From positions 1 through 5,850 of the forward strand of contig WGCB01000607.1 in assembly GCA_015494005.1 (NCBI GenBank): a DNA stretch of 5,850 bases, written 5' to 3'. Positions within the stretch are counted from its first letter, which is position 1; each line of letters begins with the position of its first letter. The position numbers and the translations under genes were made by a program. Below the pieces are notes generated by a model. That model saw only the letters and a list, made by a program, of their open reading frames with translations, was not told the origin of the DNA and made no database searches. This document shows positions 5,135 to 5,850 of this stretch, one piece after another. This stretch comes from Caldilineaceae bacterium. Its GTDB lineage: Bacteria; Chloroflexota; Anaerolineae; Caldilineales; Caldilineaceae.

Positions 5135-5797
5135 TCAGTCGAAATCCGTGGGTCGCAGGGGATCCCGGTAGTGCTCGAACATGCGGTGGACCAGGGCCGG
5201 GAGGACCCGGCCGGTGGAGAGGGGCGGCAGGGCGTCCTCCGGGAAGAAGTCCACGCCGTCGGTCTCGTTGCTCAGGGCTGGGCTGCCGCCCACCAGCTCG
5301 CAGCGGAAGAAGTAGATGTGCACGTGGCTCAGCTGGGGCGGGAAGGGGTGGCTGCGCTTGTCCACCAGGGCCAGGAGCTTCACCGCTCGCACCCGGTAGC
5401 CCGACTCCTCCCGCACCTCCCGCTCCACGGCCTGGCTGGGCGAGTCGCCCACGTCCACGTAGCCGCCGGGCAGGCACCAGCGCCCGTCCGCCCGCTCCCG
5501 GATCAGCAGGATCTTGCCCTCCTGGAAGACCGCGGCCCGCACCCCCACCTTGGGCGTGGCGTAGCCCGCGTCCTGGGCCAAGAGATCCTGGAGCTGGACC
5601 GGATCCCCGCCACTGCCTGCGGCCAGGATCTGGGCGGCAATGGCCTGGATCTGGGCGTAGCGTTCCCGGTCGAAGACGCCGGCGCCAAAGGTCAGGCCGG
5701 TCTGGGCGATGGCGGCCAGTCGCCGTCCCCAGCGGAGCCAATCCGGCTCCGGGGTGGCGTCGGGCTGAGGGGATTGGAGCATCGGGGGCTGGGACAT
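5135..5797 (-). CDS. Nudix hydrolase with Nudix_hydro_N-type N-terminal domain
   Basis: The product has 220 residues. An N-terminal helical segment WLRWGRRLAAIAQTGLTF...ERY (about 20-48), continuing to about 76, matches the Nudix_hydro_N domain. That domain is found in YjhB-like enzymes annotated as ADP-ribose or CDP-choline pyrophosphatases. The catalytic Nudix domain follows (about 82-205). Its box spans residues 112-134, with the metal-binding core REVREESGY (126-134, Glu130 and Glu131). The first glutamate of the canonical GX5E part is replaced by Asp118; this branch often varies there. Such proteins hydrolyse nucleoside diphosphates linked to another group. The substrate here is unknown. 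The ATG at 5797 is preferred over the in-frame TTG one codon earlier, because AGGAGG (5802-5807) lies 4 nt from the ATG but only 1 nt from the TTG. The gene leads the ABC exporter genes by 33 bp. Confidence 0.92.
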   Translation of the reverse strand: MSQPPMLQSPQPDATPEPDWLRWGRRLAAIAQTGLTFGAGVFDRERYAQIQAIAAQILAAGSGGDPVQLQDLLAQDAGYATPKVGVRAAVFQEGKILLIRERADGRWCLPGGYVDVGDSPSQAVEREVREESGYRVRAVKLLALVDKRSHPFPPQLSHVHIYFFRCELVGGSPALSNETDGVDFFPEDALPPLSTGRVLPALVHRMFEHYRDPLRPTDFD

Positions 5798-5801
5798 CAA
5801 C

Positions 5802-5807
5802 CCTCCT
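5802..5807 (-). promoter_or_regulatory. Shine-Dalgarno site of the Nudix gene
   Basis: AGGAGG on the minus strand lies 4 nt before ATG 5797. The alternative TTG at 5800 would leave only 1 nt, so this site decides the start. No promoter is visible in the remaining 43 bp to the window edge. Confidence 0.75.
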
Positions 5808-5850
5808 CTTGGGGCTGGAAAGGGGATGGGTCGTTGGTTGGGGGCGAGGC

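Overview
The window is GC-rich (by eye about two-thirds G+C), densely coded bacterial DNA. Five genes can be supported fully or partly as known families. All but the partial gene at the left edge lie on the minus strand. I see no phage, transposase, CRISPR or RNA gene. The organism cannot be named from this sequence alone. High GC, an aldehyde:ferredoxin oxidoreductase C-terminus, a DUF1028 protein, a Nudix_hydro_N-type Nudix protein and tandem palindromes of the GTAGGGaCAGGG type together suggest Chloroflexota (Caldilinea/Litorilinea-like). That assignment is an inference and could be wrong.

Layout. Bases 1-138 carry the last 45 codons of a plus-strand aldehyde:ferredoxin oxidoreductase-like gene, followed by a strong hairpin plus T-run terminator (171-222). 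A thiolase gene converges on it from the right (254-1420, minus). The thiolase is preceded by a 439-bp gene-free interval (1421-1859). This holds a mosaic array of palindromic repeats (1457-1765), a well-formed sigma-70-type promoter on the far side of the array (1775-1803) and a hairpin (1806-1830). The remaining minus-strand block, in transcription order, is a Nudix hydrolase (5135-5797), an ABC exporter ATPase (4097-5101), its NatB-type membrane permease (2862-4100) and a DUF1028 protein with a TPR-like C-terminus (1860-2798). The ATPase and permease overlap by 4 bp (ATGA). The Nudix gene is 33 bp upstream of the ATPase, and DUF1028 is 63 bp downstream of the permease. The four probably form one transcription unit that begins at or beyond the right edge.

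How they work together. The ATPase and permease clearly form one two-component ABC-2 exporter of unknown substrate. The functional link of the Nudix and DUF1028 proteins to it rests on adjacency only. The thiolase appears to have its own promoter, and its transcript would carry a leader of about 350 nt made mostly of palindromes.

The most interesting item is the repeat array. Four identical 24-bp elements begin with GTAG. They alternate with three related but diverged elements in inverted orientation, and the two types differ by compensatory base-pair changes in the stem. This is the architecture of REP/BIME elements, which elsewhere are mobilised by RAYT (TnpA_REP) enzymes. No such enzyme is in the window.
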